Shown here in pieces: positions 22,711 through 33,236 of a stretch of 64,000 nt of DNA; the stretch's first letter is position 1; each line of letters starts with the position of its first letter. Below the pieces are notes generated by a model. That model had not been told where the DNA came from. It did not search any database and worked only from the letters and a program-made list of their open reading frames with translations. Location of the stretch: the NCBI GenBank assembly GCA_021521415.1, contig JAIQDT010000188.1:1612001-1676000 (forward strand), written 5' to 3'. The stretch comes from Bidens hawaiensis. Lineage: Eukaryota; Streptophyta; Magnoliopsida; Asterales; Asteraceae. The translations under genes and the position numbers were made by a program.

Positions 22711-23088
22711 AGTCCATAGATACAAGATTCGTGTTATTTCATCACGAAATGAGGATTTAATTGAAAATCCTGCACCTGTTGACTGTTTGGTGTTCTTGAC
22801 ATTTTTGACTTTGACCCTAAGTCAAAGTCTGGATAAGAACATATGCTAATTCGTTATGACAAACGAATCAGGTCATTCGTTATGCGCCCAATTCGCTATG
22901 TTCAGAATAACGAATCAGGTAATTCGTTACTCACCAGTTCGTTATGTTAAGATAATGAATTAGGATATTCGTTATTCACCAATTCGTCATATTAAGATAA
23001 CGAATCAGGTGATTCGTTACTCACCATTCGCTATGTTAAGATAATGAACTAGGATAATGAATCAGATAACGAATCAGGTGATTCGTTA
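22711..23088 (+). repeat. Gypsy-like solo LTR, segment 2, with 45-bp tandem repeats
   Basis: Continues segment 1 after the TTACG duplication. From about 22845 it is filled with ATTCGTTA/TAACGAAT motifs; from about 22921 these form a tandem unit of about 45 bp (ATTCGTTACTCACC..., ...GATAACGAATCAGG). Athila inserted inside one unit, and the unit resumes at 37549. Confidence 0.65.
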
Positions 23089-24883
23089 TGATGTTGTGTG
23101 CGTGCTAGTGGCTTGTATAAATAAGAAAGGTTGGATATTTAGCTTTTGCACAAGATCGTGTTTTGAATTTATAAAAGTGATTTCTACAAAGACTAAACAC
23201 ACACAAAATAGGCAAGTGTACATATCGTATATGTTGAATAGTATTGATAAGAACCAAGTATCGATCAGTGGAAACAAAGGTTTCTAATAATAAATCGTTG
23301 TTTTACTTCAATCGGAGGTTTTAATCATTTTGGGGTTGATTTTTAAACTTTTTAAAAAATATAAATACTTATATATATAATATATAGGTGACCGAGAAAA
23401 GAGATTCTAAACGAGTTGTTCAATTATGCGAAGGTTACCATCTAAGATCAAGAATCCATTCCATTTTAGCATTGATAATTAATATGTAGACCTGTGATAA
23501 ACTTGCCATAGCAATATATGATAGATAGCTCCTTAAGCCTTAAGTGAGCATCTTCGGGACTAAGGAGATGGTATGCGCATTTTAAAGTCCACCCATTCCT
23601 AATGTCATACCATCTCAATGATGTCGATTTGAGTTGACAAGTAGTTTCATAAAGTAGAAAGATTAGGATTGACTTCGATTTCTCAAATACCAATTCTAAC
23701 AACTTCGGGTGGTTGTAGTTCATCACACAACCTCCCCTTGGTTGATTTATGTAGGTTATAATTACACATTCAGTTAACATATGGTTTCTTTAACTAATTT
23801 GATATCCTAAGCAAAGCCATTTTCGGATTACCAAGGTTTAGAAAAATACACCATAACTTATATCTCATCATTTCTAAGTACAATATAAGGATCCATGTTT
23901 CGATAATGTATCAAAGTATTTCTATTTTTCAAGAACATGAATCGATCATGAACGATTGCCAAAGATATTGACAACCACCAACTTTGATTTAGTGATTTAA
24001 GATGGTGAAACATTTCTCATCAAAAGATAATTGTAATATAACCATGTACTTTACTAGACTACATCACATGTCTTGGTTAATTATCAAGTAAAACAAAGCT
24101 TCTTCATAGATTTTAGATGGTAAAAGGAGTTTAGCTCTTAATGAGCATAATGATAAACATTAAGATGATTGATAATAACAAATGCATGATTAAACTTGGA
24201 ACAATCTTACCAAATGTAGATGAATCCTTCTTCTTAATGATGGTAATGATGGTTGATAATGATGATTAGTGGTGATGACCTCCAAACCTTCAAACTCTTC
24301 ACTAGATCTTCAAAGTGAGTGTTAGTGTGTATTTTTATAAGTGAAAACCGGAGAGAATTCTTTTCAAGGCACACTAAATGAGTGCAACATGAGCCACTAT
24401 TTATAGGCATTCTGGATGGTGAGGCACGGCCCCGTGCTTGATGAGCACGCCCCCGTGCATTTTTATGACATGTGCCAGATTTATTTTGTCTTTTCTGTGA
24501 CGTGGCCACGGCCCCGTGGTTGGTAGGCACGGCCCCGTGATTTTTAGTGACATGTGCTCAATTCTTCTTTGTCTTTTCTGTGTTCTCGTCTACGGCCCCG
24601 TGCATGATGAGCACGGCCCCGTGCTTTTGCTTCCAGATTTTGTCTATTCTTGTTTCAGAAGCATGGGGCGTGTTTCTTGAGACATGGGGGCGTGTTTCTT
24701 TGTTTTCTTGTGTTTTCTTCTGTTTTTCTTCGTCTTTTTGCTTGTTTCTTCGTTTGAGGCTTGGTTTCACCTGAAATTATGTTTTATTATTATAAGTAGT
24801 TTTTTATGCTATGTTATTGGATAGAAATTGCAGTTTTTAGAGATTATTTGATGCCAAAAAGATGTATATTTATATGTACATCA
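23089..24883 (-). repeat. Athila 3' LTR (1795 bp)
   Basis: Matches 35770-37543 closely. TATA box (minus ctataaatag) at 24397-24406. Upstream of it, six GCACGG-CC-CCGTGC-like palindromes at about 24424, 24445, 24506, 24527, 24591 and 24611, then two GGGGCGTG units to 24695. The 5' LTR has one unit fewer. Two ORFs crossing this array on either strand are repeat artefacts. Confidence 0.93.
24397..24437 (-). promoter_or_regulatory. Athila 3' LTR TATA box with proximal palindrome
   Basis: TATA at 24397-24406; the nearest palindrome GCACGGCCCCGTGC at 24424-24437 is 17 nt upstream in the direction of transcription. Confidence 0.55.
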
Positions 24884-24922
24884 AACATCCCCACACTTGA
24901 ACATTGCTTGTCCTCAAGCAAT
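24884..24922 (-). other. Athila polypurine tract and adjacent stem-loop
   Basis: The minus strand reads TTCAAGTGTGGGGATGTT then the LTR. Just before it is a stem-loop ATTGCTTG/CAAGCAAT with loop TCCT (24903-24922). A second copy of this PPT plus stem-loop lies at about 26268-26305. Confidence 0.7.
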
Positions 24923-26709
24923 CCTCTTATAAATATCTTCTAAAAAACAGCAAATTTAGATCATAGCTACCCCTTAAGTGAGCTTCAAGAAGACGAAACA
25001 AAATAACCAATCTTTATGTTAGTGATAAAAGAGAGAAATTTTGTTTTTATGAGTTTTCGTTTATGCAAAACGTCACGTTCTCACAATGTTCACTCACACT
25101 CGGTTTTATATCTAATCATACCTGTGATGTAAGTATGTGAACACTCTTAGCCAAAATGCAACCTGTGATAAATAAGCTTGTAACAAGTTCGAATCTCTAC
25201 CTTTTTGAAGGGTTGCATAGATCAGAAGGTAAAAAGGGGTTTTGGTTTAGTGTGAGTCGGAATTGGTATTTTGTGGTGGTTCAAGGGTTAATGGTAAATA
25301 CAACTTCCACTATTTGTTGGGAGTTTTGAGATGTCTTCGATGGTTAGCTCCTTTTTCTCCGAGAGTTTTTTTTTTAAATACCTAATGACTCTTTTAAGGT
25401 CAGATCGTCAAGACCAGTTTTATCGAGGATGTGGATCAATTCTTCCTCAATCCTGTTCTGAATATAACTTCCAACTCTAATGGATCGTTCGGCTTTGAGC
25501 CTAATAGCCCCCATCCTCATTAGTTCGGTATATTCATGCTGAGACTGAGTTTAACTTTTTCTACATCTTCCTTCGTGGGACTAGTTTCCGCAACCTAAAC
25601 ATCGTTCATATCTTTTTTCTCTTCTCTTCATTGCGTTTTTGGAAATTCCACAGAATGGTGTCCTTTGTTCGTTTTGGCACCACTTTTTCCTCACCTCATT
25701 GCTAAAGAGAAAGATTCTCTCCCTAAGTTCTAGAGGCAACCTAGGTTTTGAGAAGTGTATGCAGCAAAGGAAATTGAAATCGAAAGAATGCATTTCCAGT
25801 TCTTTAGGGTCTGCCGGTAAAAGACCAGTGTTGTATTTTACCGGTGAAAATGGATAAAGTGATCGGTTTTTTGGGTTTTGTAATTTTGGTAATGGTTTTG
25901 ATGGAATTGTGTAAATATTACCTCCTTCCTTATACAACTCTTCGTTCGGTCTTGAAATGAATAATTGCGACAAGTTCTAAATCACATGAAACATATGACT
26001 CACTCAAAGCTTCCGAAAAAATATTTATATGGCATGAGGTTTATCTCACAGTAACGGAGGAATTGCTTATTAACACCATATTTTGCATAAATTTATTCTC
26101 AATATTACAAAACATTTTCTTACTTTTTCACTTTTAAATGATTGGTTATTTGCAAAAAATTTTATTGGATTTCTTTTTAGGTTTAGAATAATCTTTGTTT
26201 GCTGTAAAAATATTTGTTTTAGAGAATTTTTATAATTAGTTGGACAAACAATTGGTCAAGTAATTCCCCTCCCCACACTTGAATCTCACATTGTCCTCAA
26301 TGTGACAAGATTCATGAAAATATAAAAATTCTAATTGAGTATTATGGGTAAAAATGGAGAGTTACTTCCCTACGGGTTAACGAAATTTTGACAGAGCATC
26401 CCCTGTTTTTCGTCCGTTTTCCTGTTTTTGTACCTGTGCAAAATATAAAACTGCAAACATCCACAAACAACCAAGCATAAACTGCTGAAAATTGGGTATG
26501 GAATCATCCATCCCTTGCCCTTTCGGGCTAAATTAGTACCTAGCATAATGTCTTTGGCACTCATGGCCATAATAGTATCCAAACCAACATAAACACAAAT
26601 AAACAAGTACGATGAAAAGTAAATTGTTCAAAACACACATAATAATAAGTTCATAAAATAACGCCAACCCGTGCCCGTGCCCCTGCCCAACTACTTTTGC
26701 CGTCAGTCA
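24923..26709 (-). other. Athila 3' non-coding region
   Basis: About 1.8 kb between the PPT and the env-position ORF. One 130-codon minus-strand ORF (25581-25973) has no features I recognise and may be chance. At 26268-26305 is a second block like the PPT: CCCCACACTTGAA followed by the stem-loop TCACATTG/CAATGTGA, loop TCCT. Nothing else seen. Confidence 0.5.
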
Positions 26710-27963
26710 TCATTTACCCGTGTCCGGGTCAAACGGTCCCCACTGCCTGTCCATGCGATAGCCCAATCGTTCAAACTCTCGCCTCGTTGCTTCATACTCT
26801 GCTGCTCGCTGTGCATCGGAGGCAGCCATTTGCTCGTTGATCCTTTTAAATGAGGTGGTAGTTTTAGTTGAGAATTGATCGATTAGTCCATATATACCCT
26901 CCAAAGAGTATCGGCTATCATGTGATGAACTGGGTCGGCCCCTGATGAAGATGGGCCTCCTGTCTGATGGTAAGTTCGGCGGCGGTGTTGTCTGGGTGGT
27001 GACTGTCGTCTCTCATGCACATCCTGTATCATCATCTCTGACGGGGTCTTCTGGGTCCCAAACCTGATTGTACTTGTCACAAAATCTCCACACACCCGGG
27101 CTGATTTGCTGAACCATCTGCATGCTCTCACAGTAATCAAGGTTGAGAGCTATCGAGTCTGGGCTCGGGGTTCCTTCTGTGTTTGCACCATAGGCCCTGT
27201 AGAGATTGTAGATCCAGGGACCACCAAAGATCGGGGTATTTCCTCGGGCAGTGGCATTTGTCATGAAAAGCTTGCAAAATAGCATAGTGATATTGCATGG
27301 TATTTCGTTTTTCATGCAGTACAATGCCCAAAGATCCCTTAGGTTGACAAACCCTTCGCTCTGACCTCTAGCTGTGACGTTATGACTCAGCAAACGGTGG
27401 ATGTACCTCATCAGTGGGTCACGCAGTGTTGTGCTCTTTGAAACACCCGGCCTATACCTTGCTGTTCCATAACTCAACTGTTCCCAAGCTTCTTCCCTTA
27501 TGGCACCTGCTTCAGCTTCATCATCTTCACCCTCATATGTAAAGGTTGTTTTAGCCTCGAACCAAATATTTGTGTCAGTTTCTTCGACCATGTAAATACC
27601 CAAATTAATCCCCAGTTGAGTGACAGAGGTTGTATGCCAAACACCCCCATATCGGAACTCAATTGCCTTGGTATCCCACATGTCAAACTTTTTCTTCTTC
27701 ATGTTGAATGAGGATAGGAATTATTTTGTAAGTTCTGTCACTGAATCCCCCGTTTGTCTAAAAACCCGTCTCCAAGGTCCCGTGACGATGTTTTGATAGC
27801 GCTCCCATTGGTTAACTTGTCTTAGGGTTTCTTAGCATGCATGGAAGTGAGCTTCAGGATATCTATTATTGAGATAGGTTAATCTTTCGTTTGCCGATCG
27901 GTCGTTAGTCTTCCGGTTTCCGAAGACTAGGAATGCATGAAACTCTTCCCCATACTCGGCCAT
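26710..27963 (-). pseudogene. ATHILA ORF-1-like protein in env position
   Basis: Reads from MAEYGEEFHAFLVFGN (ATG 27963, directly after an AG acceptor-like site) to a stop at 26710, about 415 codons. Two in-frame stops (near 27834 and 27721) and two frame changes (near 27030 and 26890) break it. Family marks in order: FLSS before residue 90, LGINLGIYMVEE (27610), RDPLMRYIHRLLSHNV (27410), NLRDLWALYCMKN (27340), FGGPWIYNLYRAYG (27215), then a C-terminal helical part (QRAAEYEATRREFERLGYR). Position after integrase on the same strand matches the Athila env-like ORF. Function of this family is not established; no clear transmembrane segment is visible in what I read. Confidence 0.75.
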
Positions 27964-28431
27964 CTACAAATTAAACCTAAACTAGTCAAAACTCATGAAA
28001 AATTTTCAATTTGCTGAAACAGAAGGAAAAGCACAACGGCGTGCTTTCAGGAGCACGGTACCGTGCTGCCACTCCTGGTTCAATTCCTTTGAAGTTTTAC
28101 TTTTGGTTGACCACGGCTCGTGTTGTTTTGTGCACGGCTCGTGTTTTTAATACCGATTTCTAACTTACTTAGACCCGAAACCTCGTTTCTAACTGGTTAT
28201 ATCAATTGGGTTTAATGGTTTGTCGGGTATTTATTCTATCACCCAAAACCCGAATTGTTTCTTTTAATTAACCCTAACCATCAAACATTCAACAATCTAT
28301 TCATCATAATCAAGCATAATAACCCATACCCTTTTCAGGTTTTGACCCGATTTGGTCGATTTGAACAACTTTAGGGTTAATCTAAACCTAGAATGACGAA
28401 TCTGAGTAATGCACTTGTTAAATTAACATAC
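27964..28431 (-). other. Candidate 5'UTR intron of the ORF-1-like gene
   Basis: On the minus strand AAG|GTATGT (donor at 28431-28430) and TTTAATTTGTAG|ATGGCC (acceptor AG at 27965-27964) bracket 468 nt directly before the start codon. Upstream lies a C/A-rich leader-like stretch. The intron contains more CACGG/CCGTG motifs (28030-28143). Confidence 0.4.
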
Positions 28432-28537
28432 CTTAGGTTTAGGATTGAAGATTAGATGAAGAAATTTGCTAAATAGTTGAAGGTCGGCGGTTCTCGGTTT
28501 AGAATGCAGTGAAATTAGGGTTGGATGTGTTAGTAAG

Positions 28538-28615
28538 TTATTTAATCAAAGTTAAAACTCGTAACTGCCCTGACACCAAAAACACGGTCCCGTGCTTTTG
28601 GAGCACGGTACCGTG
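28538..28615 (-). promoter_or_regulatory. Possible internal Athila promoter P3 (before ORF-1-like gene)
   Basis: Palindromes ACACGGTCCCGTGC (28582) and GCACGGTACCGTGC (28602-28615) lie upstream of a weak TATA-like TTAAATAA (28538-28546). Spacing is looser than at P1 and P2, so this is the least sure of the set. Confidence 0.3.
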
Positions 28616-28785
28616 CTGCTTAATGCAGACAGTACTGTTTTGTTTATTTCGTCGAGCTGGTTTGCTTTTAACTGGTTTTTATTTTCTGGTTATTTTGATT
28701 TGGTAATTAAAAATCCTAAATTTCATTAAAACATAAAATTAAAGACATAATTTAAAGATAGATAAAATGAAACAAAGTCAGAACT

Positions 28786-29124
28786 TCAACGGCCACCAAC
28801 CCCGAACAAGTCCTGGATGTGTGGTAGTGCTCGTTTGGCTTCCAAAAGTTCGTCAAGCTTTTTGTTGAGCGTGACGAGTTCTCGGTTGAGAAAGTTGTGT
28901 TTGGAAGTCACATCTTTGTGGTGGCCATCCACAACATGGAAGTTCTCGAACCTAAGCAGGTCGACTTTGTTAATCAACTCGACTACTCGAGCCTCGGTTT
29001 GCATGTTGCTCTCAACTTGCTCTCTTACGATGCATTGGAGTCTCATGATTTGTTCCTCAAGGAAAAAAGATTCATGTTGTTTCCCCTTCTTCACTAGCTT
29101 CCATTCAACCCGTTTTCCTTCCAT
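28786..29124 (-). CDS. Small coiled-coil protein 2 in Athila accessory region
   Basis: 112 residues, ATG at 29124. Basic N-terminus (MEGKRVEWKLVKKGK) followed by long amphipathic helices with Leu/Val heptad spacing (QIMRLQCIVREQVE, VVELINKVDLL, NRELVTLNKKLDELLE), ending DLFGVGGR. No catalytic motif and no family recognised. It lies between integrase and the ORF-1-like gene, same strand. A TATA box lies about 50-55 nt upstream of the ATG. Intact frame in an element whose pol is broken is notable but could be chance. Confidence 0.5.
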   Translation of the reverse strand: MEGKRVEWKLVKKGKQHESFFLEEQIMRLQCIVREQVESNMQTEARVVELINKVDLLRFENFHVVDGHHKDVTSKHNFLNRELVTLNKKLDELLEAKRALPHIQDLFGVGGR

Positions 29125-29173
29125 TTAGGTAGTTTTTGTTTGGTGCGAATGGAATAGTGAATTTATGCATGCA

Positions 29174-29231
29174 TTATATAGAGACTGGAAAGTTGAACAC
29201 GGCACCGTGTTTATTGGAGCACGGCCCCGTG
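29174..29231 (-). promoter_or_regulatory. Internal Athila promoter candidate P2
   Basis: TATATAA (minus, 29174-29180); 16 nt upstream the palindrome ACACGGCACCGTGT (29197-29210), then GCACGGCCCCGTGC (29218-29231), with further units at about 29310 and 29330. Same arrangement as the LTR promoter. Confidence 0.5.
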
Positions 29232-29594
29232 CTGCTAGAAGAATAAATGTTTCTGAGTCAGAGAATTGTACGGAGTCAGCGCGTATCATGCTGAAGATTC
29301 TGGGGTGACCACGGCCTCGTGCTTAGGAAAGCACGGCCCGTGCTTTTTGTCACAGTGTAATTCTTTTTTAGTTTTCAACATGATTCACGATCCAGAATTT
29401 TTAGAATGACGCTTATTGTAATAATTTGAAAGTTTGGTCATCTAAAGATTACTTTTCATTAAATAAAGATCCTAGAACAGTTACGGGATAAGCCCGGGTT
29501 TCCTAAGAAAAGAAAATAATCGTGTTAAGCCCGAAGTCCTAACACATTGTGCTTAATGCACTTTTTAACACATAAAAACATAAAATTAAGTTTC

Positions 29595-29882
29595 CTAGAG
29601 CTCTCCGAAAGGCTCTCCTCCTCCGAACGGTCCTGGTGGTGGAAAATACGTGAAACCGAGAACTTGAAACTGGAGTTGCTCGTTGATGTCTCGAAGTTCC
29701 ATTTTCATGTTTTCCACCGATTCAGTGAGTTGAACGAGACGCATCTCCGCGAGGACATTCATTTCGGTGAGTTCTCTCACGAGTTCTTGAAGTTTCAAGA
29801 TAAGCTCGGTTTTGGAAACATGGCGGGCATCGTTTCTTGGATGTCGGGAAACGGGAATTGCTTCATTCATCTCAGTTGGCAT
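29595..29882 (-). CDS. Small coiled-coil protein 1 in Athila accessory region
   Basis: 95 residues, ATG at 29882 (MPTEMNEAIPVS). The central part is an amphipathic coiled coil (LILKLQELVRELTEMNVLAE, then LVQLTESVENMKMELRDIN), with a Pro/Gly-rich tail (FPPPGPFGGGEPFGEL). It resembles protein 2 in size and design, so the two may be an old duplication, but I see no strong sequence identity. A TATA box is about 75 nt upstream. Function unknown. Confidence 0.5.
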   Translation of the reverse strand: MPTEMNEAIPVSRHPRNDARHVSKTELILKLQELVRELTEMNVLAEMRLVQLTESVENMKMELRDINEQLQFQVLGFTYFPPPGPFGGGEPFGEL

Positions 29883-29955
29883 GCTGAATTATCAGAGGTT
29901 TTTGGTTTTGGTTTTGTTTTTGGTTTGTGCAAGGAATGCAATGATACAAGGTGCC

Positions 29956-30015
29956 TTTTATAACCAAACAGGATACCGAGCACGGTACCGTGCTTTTGGA
30001 AGCACGCCCCCGTGT
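29956..30015 (-). promoter_or_regulatory. Internal Athila promoter candidate P1
   Basis: TATAAAA (minus, 29956-29962); 17 nt upstream the perfect palindrome GCACGGTACCGTGC (29980-29993), then GCACGCCCCCGTGT (30002-30015) and two looser units at 30091-30125. Confidence 0.5.
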
Positions 30016-30215
30016 TTTTACTCTAACAATTCTGTTACAAACCAGTCTGACAGAGATTTTTGCAGCTTAGATGCAGGCCCGCATTTTTAGGCAGGGGACC
30101 GTGCTTTAAGGAGCATGCCCCCGTGGTTTTCTGAATTTTTTTTTTAAGTAAAACAATATTTACAAGGCCTATTTTTGTGAAGGTCTTGGCCAGACCTTGT
30201 TTCCTTAATGTCTTA

Positions 30216-31521
30216 TTAAAATGTTTGGAGGGTTAGTACCTCCAAAACTTCTTTAAGTGGACCGTCGATGTATGGTTTTAATCGATGTTCATTGACTTTG
30301 AACTTTTGGCTGTTCGAACTTGAAATTTCGATGGTTCCATAGTCAAAAACTGTTTCAACTACGTATGGACCTGTCCATCGGGATTTAAGTTTTCCTGGGA
30401 AAAGACGTAAACGAGCGTTGTATAACAGTACACGATCGCCGGCTTGAAATTTCTTGTTTCCTTTTAAATGAGCGTCGTGTATTCGTTTAGTCTTTTCCTT
30501 GTAGACTAGGAATTTTGGTAGGCCATTGTTCTCAGTTCCTCGAGCTCACGAATTTGATCTTCCCGGTTTGCTCCGGCGGACGTTAGATCAAAATTCACTG
30601 CTCTGAGAGCCCAATAAGCTTCATGTTTTAATTCCACTGGTAGATGACATGCCTTCCCGTAAACGAGCTTGAAGGGTGTCGTTCCTATGGGAGTTTTGTA
30701 GGCCGTCCTGAGGGCCCACAATGCGTCATCTAACTTTTCTACCCAATTTTTGTGATTCATCCCCACACTTCTTTCTAAAATCCTCTTAATTCCTCGGTTT
30801 GAGAACTCCACCTACCCACTGGTCTGCGGGTGATATGGTGTTGCTAGTAGGTGGTGAACTCCATATCTTGCTAAAACCTTGTTCATTAGGTGTTACAGAA
30901 GTGAGTACCTCTGTCGCTGATGAGGGCTTTTGGAGTACCGAATCTTGAGAATAACTTTTTCAGAAATCGTACAACTACTCAAGCATCGCTGGTGGGAAGA
31001 GCTTGTGCTTCTACCCATTTAGATACGTAGTCGACTGCTACAAGGATGTATTTATTTCCGAATGAGTTAGGAAATGGCCCCATGAAATCTATCCCCCATA
31101 CATCAAAGATTTCACAAATTTGAATGCCTTTTTGAGCCATCTCATTTTTTGATGAGATGTTCCCGGATTTTTGACAAGCATCGCATGCTTGGATCAAAGT
31201 ATGTGTATCTTTGTATATAGTGGGCCAGAAAAATCCTGCATCAAACACTTTCCTGACCGTCGTGGCGGTACCGTGGTGTCCACCTGTTGGTCCTTCATGG
31301 CAATGTTTGAGAATGTCTAGGGCCTCTTTTCCTGCTACGCACCTACGAATGATTTGATCCGCTCCTATCCTAAACACGTATGGATCTTCCCAGAAGTAAA
31401 ACTTAAGATCGGAGAAGAATTTCTTCCGCTGTTGATGAGTAAGTCTTTTTCTGAGGATCCTACAAGCTAAGTAACTGGCGAAGTCGGCATACCAAGGACT
31501 TTCGTCCTTTTCTTCTATCAC
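30216..31521 (-). pseudogene. Athila integrase, broken
   Basis: HHCC module ([12 protein letters not shown] about 31290, CDACQKSG about 31170), first Asp in [11 protein letters not shown] (31090), frame lost near 30979; the second Asp region (SDRGTHF type) is around 30930 in another frame; the Glu-containing part leads into [11 protein letters not shown] (30785) and the C-terminal part with KFQAGDRVLLYN (about 30450), ending near 30216. A stop in the middle of the core near 30812 is visible. Non-functional as it stands. Confidence 0.8.
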
Positions 31522-31539
31522 TCCTTGATTTTTCTTCTT

Positions 31540-33111
31540 GAAGCTCTTCGGGAGTTGGACATTCTAATCGTGAAAGATGGTCTGCGGCTACATTTTCTGC
31601 TCCCTTTTTTTCTTTAACTTCGATGTCAAATTCTTGGAGTAATAGGATCCATCGGATGAGTCTAGGTTTGGCATCTTGTTTGTTGAATAGGTATCGTATT
31701 GCGGCATGATCGGTGTAAACTATGGTTTTGGAAAGAACTATGTATGATCTAAATTTTTCAAAGGCAAATACTACTGCTAGTTACTCTTTTTTAGGTGTGG
31801 TATAATTCTCCTGTGCATTGTTAAGAGTTTTACTGGCATAGTAAATTGGGTGAAAGTGTTTTTCTTTGCGTTGTCCGAGTACGGCTCCAACTGCAAAGTC
31901 ACTTGCATCGCACATGATTTCGAATGGAAGGGTCCAGTCGGGTGTGGTCATGATTGGTGCGTTGACAAGTTTGTCTTTCAGTGTATTGAATGACTCAACA
32001 CATTCCTCAGAGAAGACGAATGGTGCGTCTTTCTCTAGAAGTTTGGTCATAGGTCTTGAGATTTTTGAGAAGTCTTTTATGAAGCGGTGGTAGAAACCGG
32101 CGTGACCTAGAAAACTTCTAATGGCTTTGACTGAAGTTGGTGGTGGGAGTTTGGATATGGTTTCTATTTTGGCCCATCAACTTCTAGTCCGTTTTGAGAA
32201 ATCTTGTGACCTAAAACAATGCCTTCCTTTACCATAAAGTGGCATTTTTCCCAGTTGAGCACTAGATTTACTTCTTCACACCTAGCTAGCATTTTGTCTA
32301 GGTTTTTCAAACAATGATCGAAGGAATCTCCAAAGACTGAGAAGTCGTCCATGAAAACTTCCATAGAGTTTTCGATCATTTCATGAAAGATGGCCACCAT
32401 GCAGCGTTGGAAGGTGGCTGGAGCATTACATAAACCAAATGGCATTCTTCGGTAAGCGAAGGTTCCGTATGGACATGTAAAAGTAGTTTTCTCCTGATCT
32501 TCAGGAGCAATGGGAATCTGAAAGTATCCGGAAAATCCATCAAGAAAACAGTAGAACATTTTTCCAGGTAATCATTCTAGCATTTGATATATGAAAGGAA
32601 GTGGAAAATTATCTTTTCTTGTGGCATCATTAAACTTCCGGTAATCGATGCAAACTCGCCAGCCTGTGATGGTCCTCATTGGTATTAGTTCGTCCTTCTC
32701 GTTCATTACGACTGTCATTCCTCCCTTCTTGGGTACTACCTGAACGGGACTAACCCAAGGTGAATCCGAGATTGGGTAGATTAATCCGGCGTCAAGCAGT
32801 TTGATTACTTCCTTCTTCACCACATCTTGCATGTTGGGGTTGAGACGTCTTTGATGTTGGACCACGGGTTTGTATTCTTCCTCCATGAGGATTTTGTGGG
32901 TACAAAACGAAGGACTGATGCCCTTGATATCCACGATCTTCCATGCGATAGCCTTCTTATGGTTTTTGAGAAACTTAAGAAGTTCGTCTTTCTCTTCTTC
33001 AGAAAGGTGAGATGAAATAATTACTGGGAGTTGAGAATCTTTCTCTAGAAAGGCGTATTCGAGATGTTTTGGCATTTCTTTTAACTCTAAGGCTGGTGGT
33101 TCTTCGATTGA
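31540..33111 (-). pseudogene. Athila reverse transcriptase and RNase H, broken
   Basis: RT N-terminal half 33075-32572 (LDAGLIYPISDSPWVSPVQ, GWRVCIDYRKFNDATRKDNF); a stop near 32572; then FLDGFSGYFQIPIAPEDQ, MPFGLCNAPATFQRCM and the catalytic EVFMDDFSVFG (about 32345), with a frame change near 32164. RNase H follows (MCDASDFAVGAVLGQ about 31910), with a stop at 31781. At least three breaks. Confidence 0.85.
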
Positions 33112-33236
33112 TGGTTTTCATTTTTCATTGTTTTTAATGATTTCGTATATCGTTTCTGATTCTTCGTGGTAGTTGTTATTGAAATTTTCATTTTCTAAAA
33201 TTGGTTTGTTTAGTGTTTTGTCTAAGACTTGTGTTT

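Noticed and set aside
24234..24774. ORFs over the Athila LTR on both strands
   Set aside because: They translate the GCACGG/CCGTGC repeat array and T-rich sequence; not proteins.
25581..25973. 130-codon minus-strand ORF in Athila 3' region as a gene
   Set aside because: No domain, no promoter-palindrome pair in front of it, and composition not distinct from the surroundings; left as undetermined.
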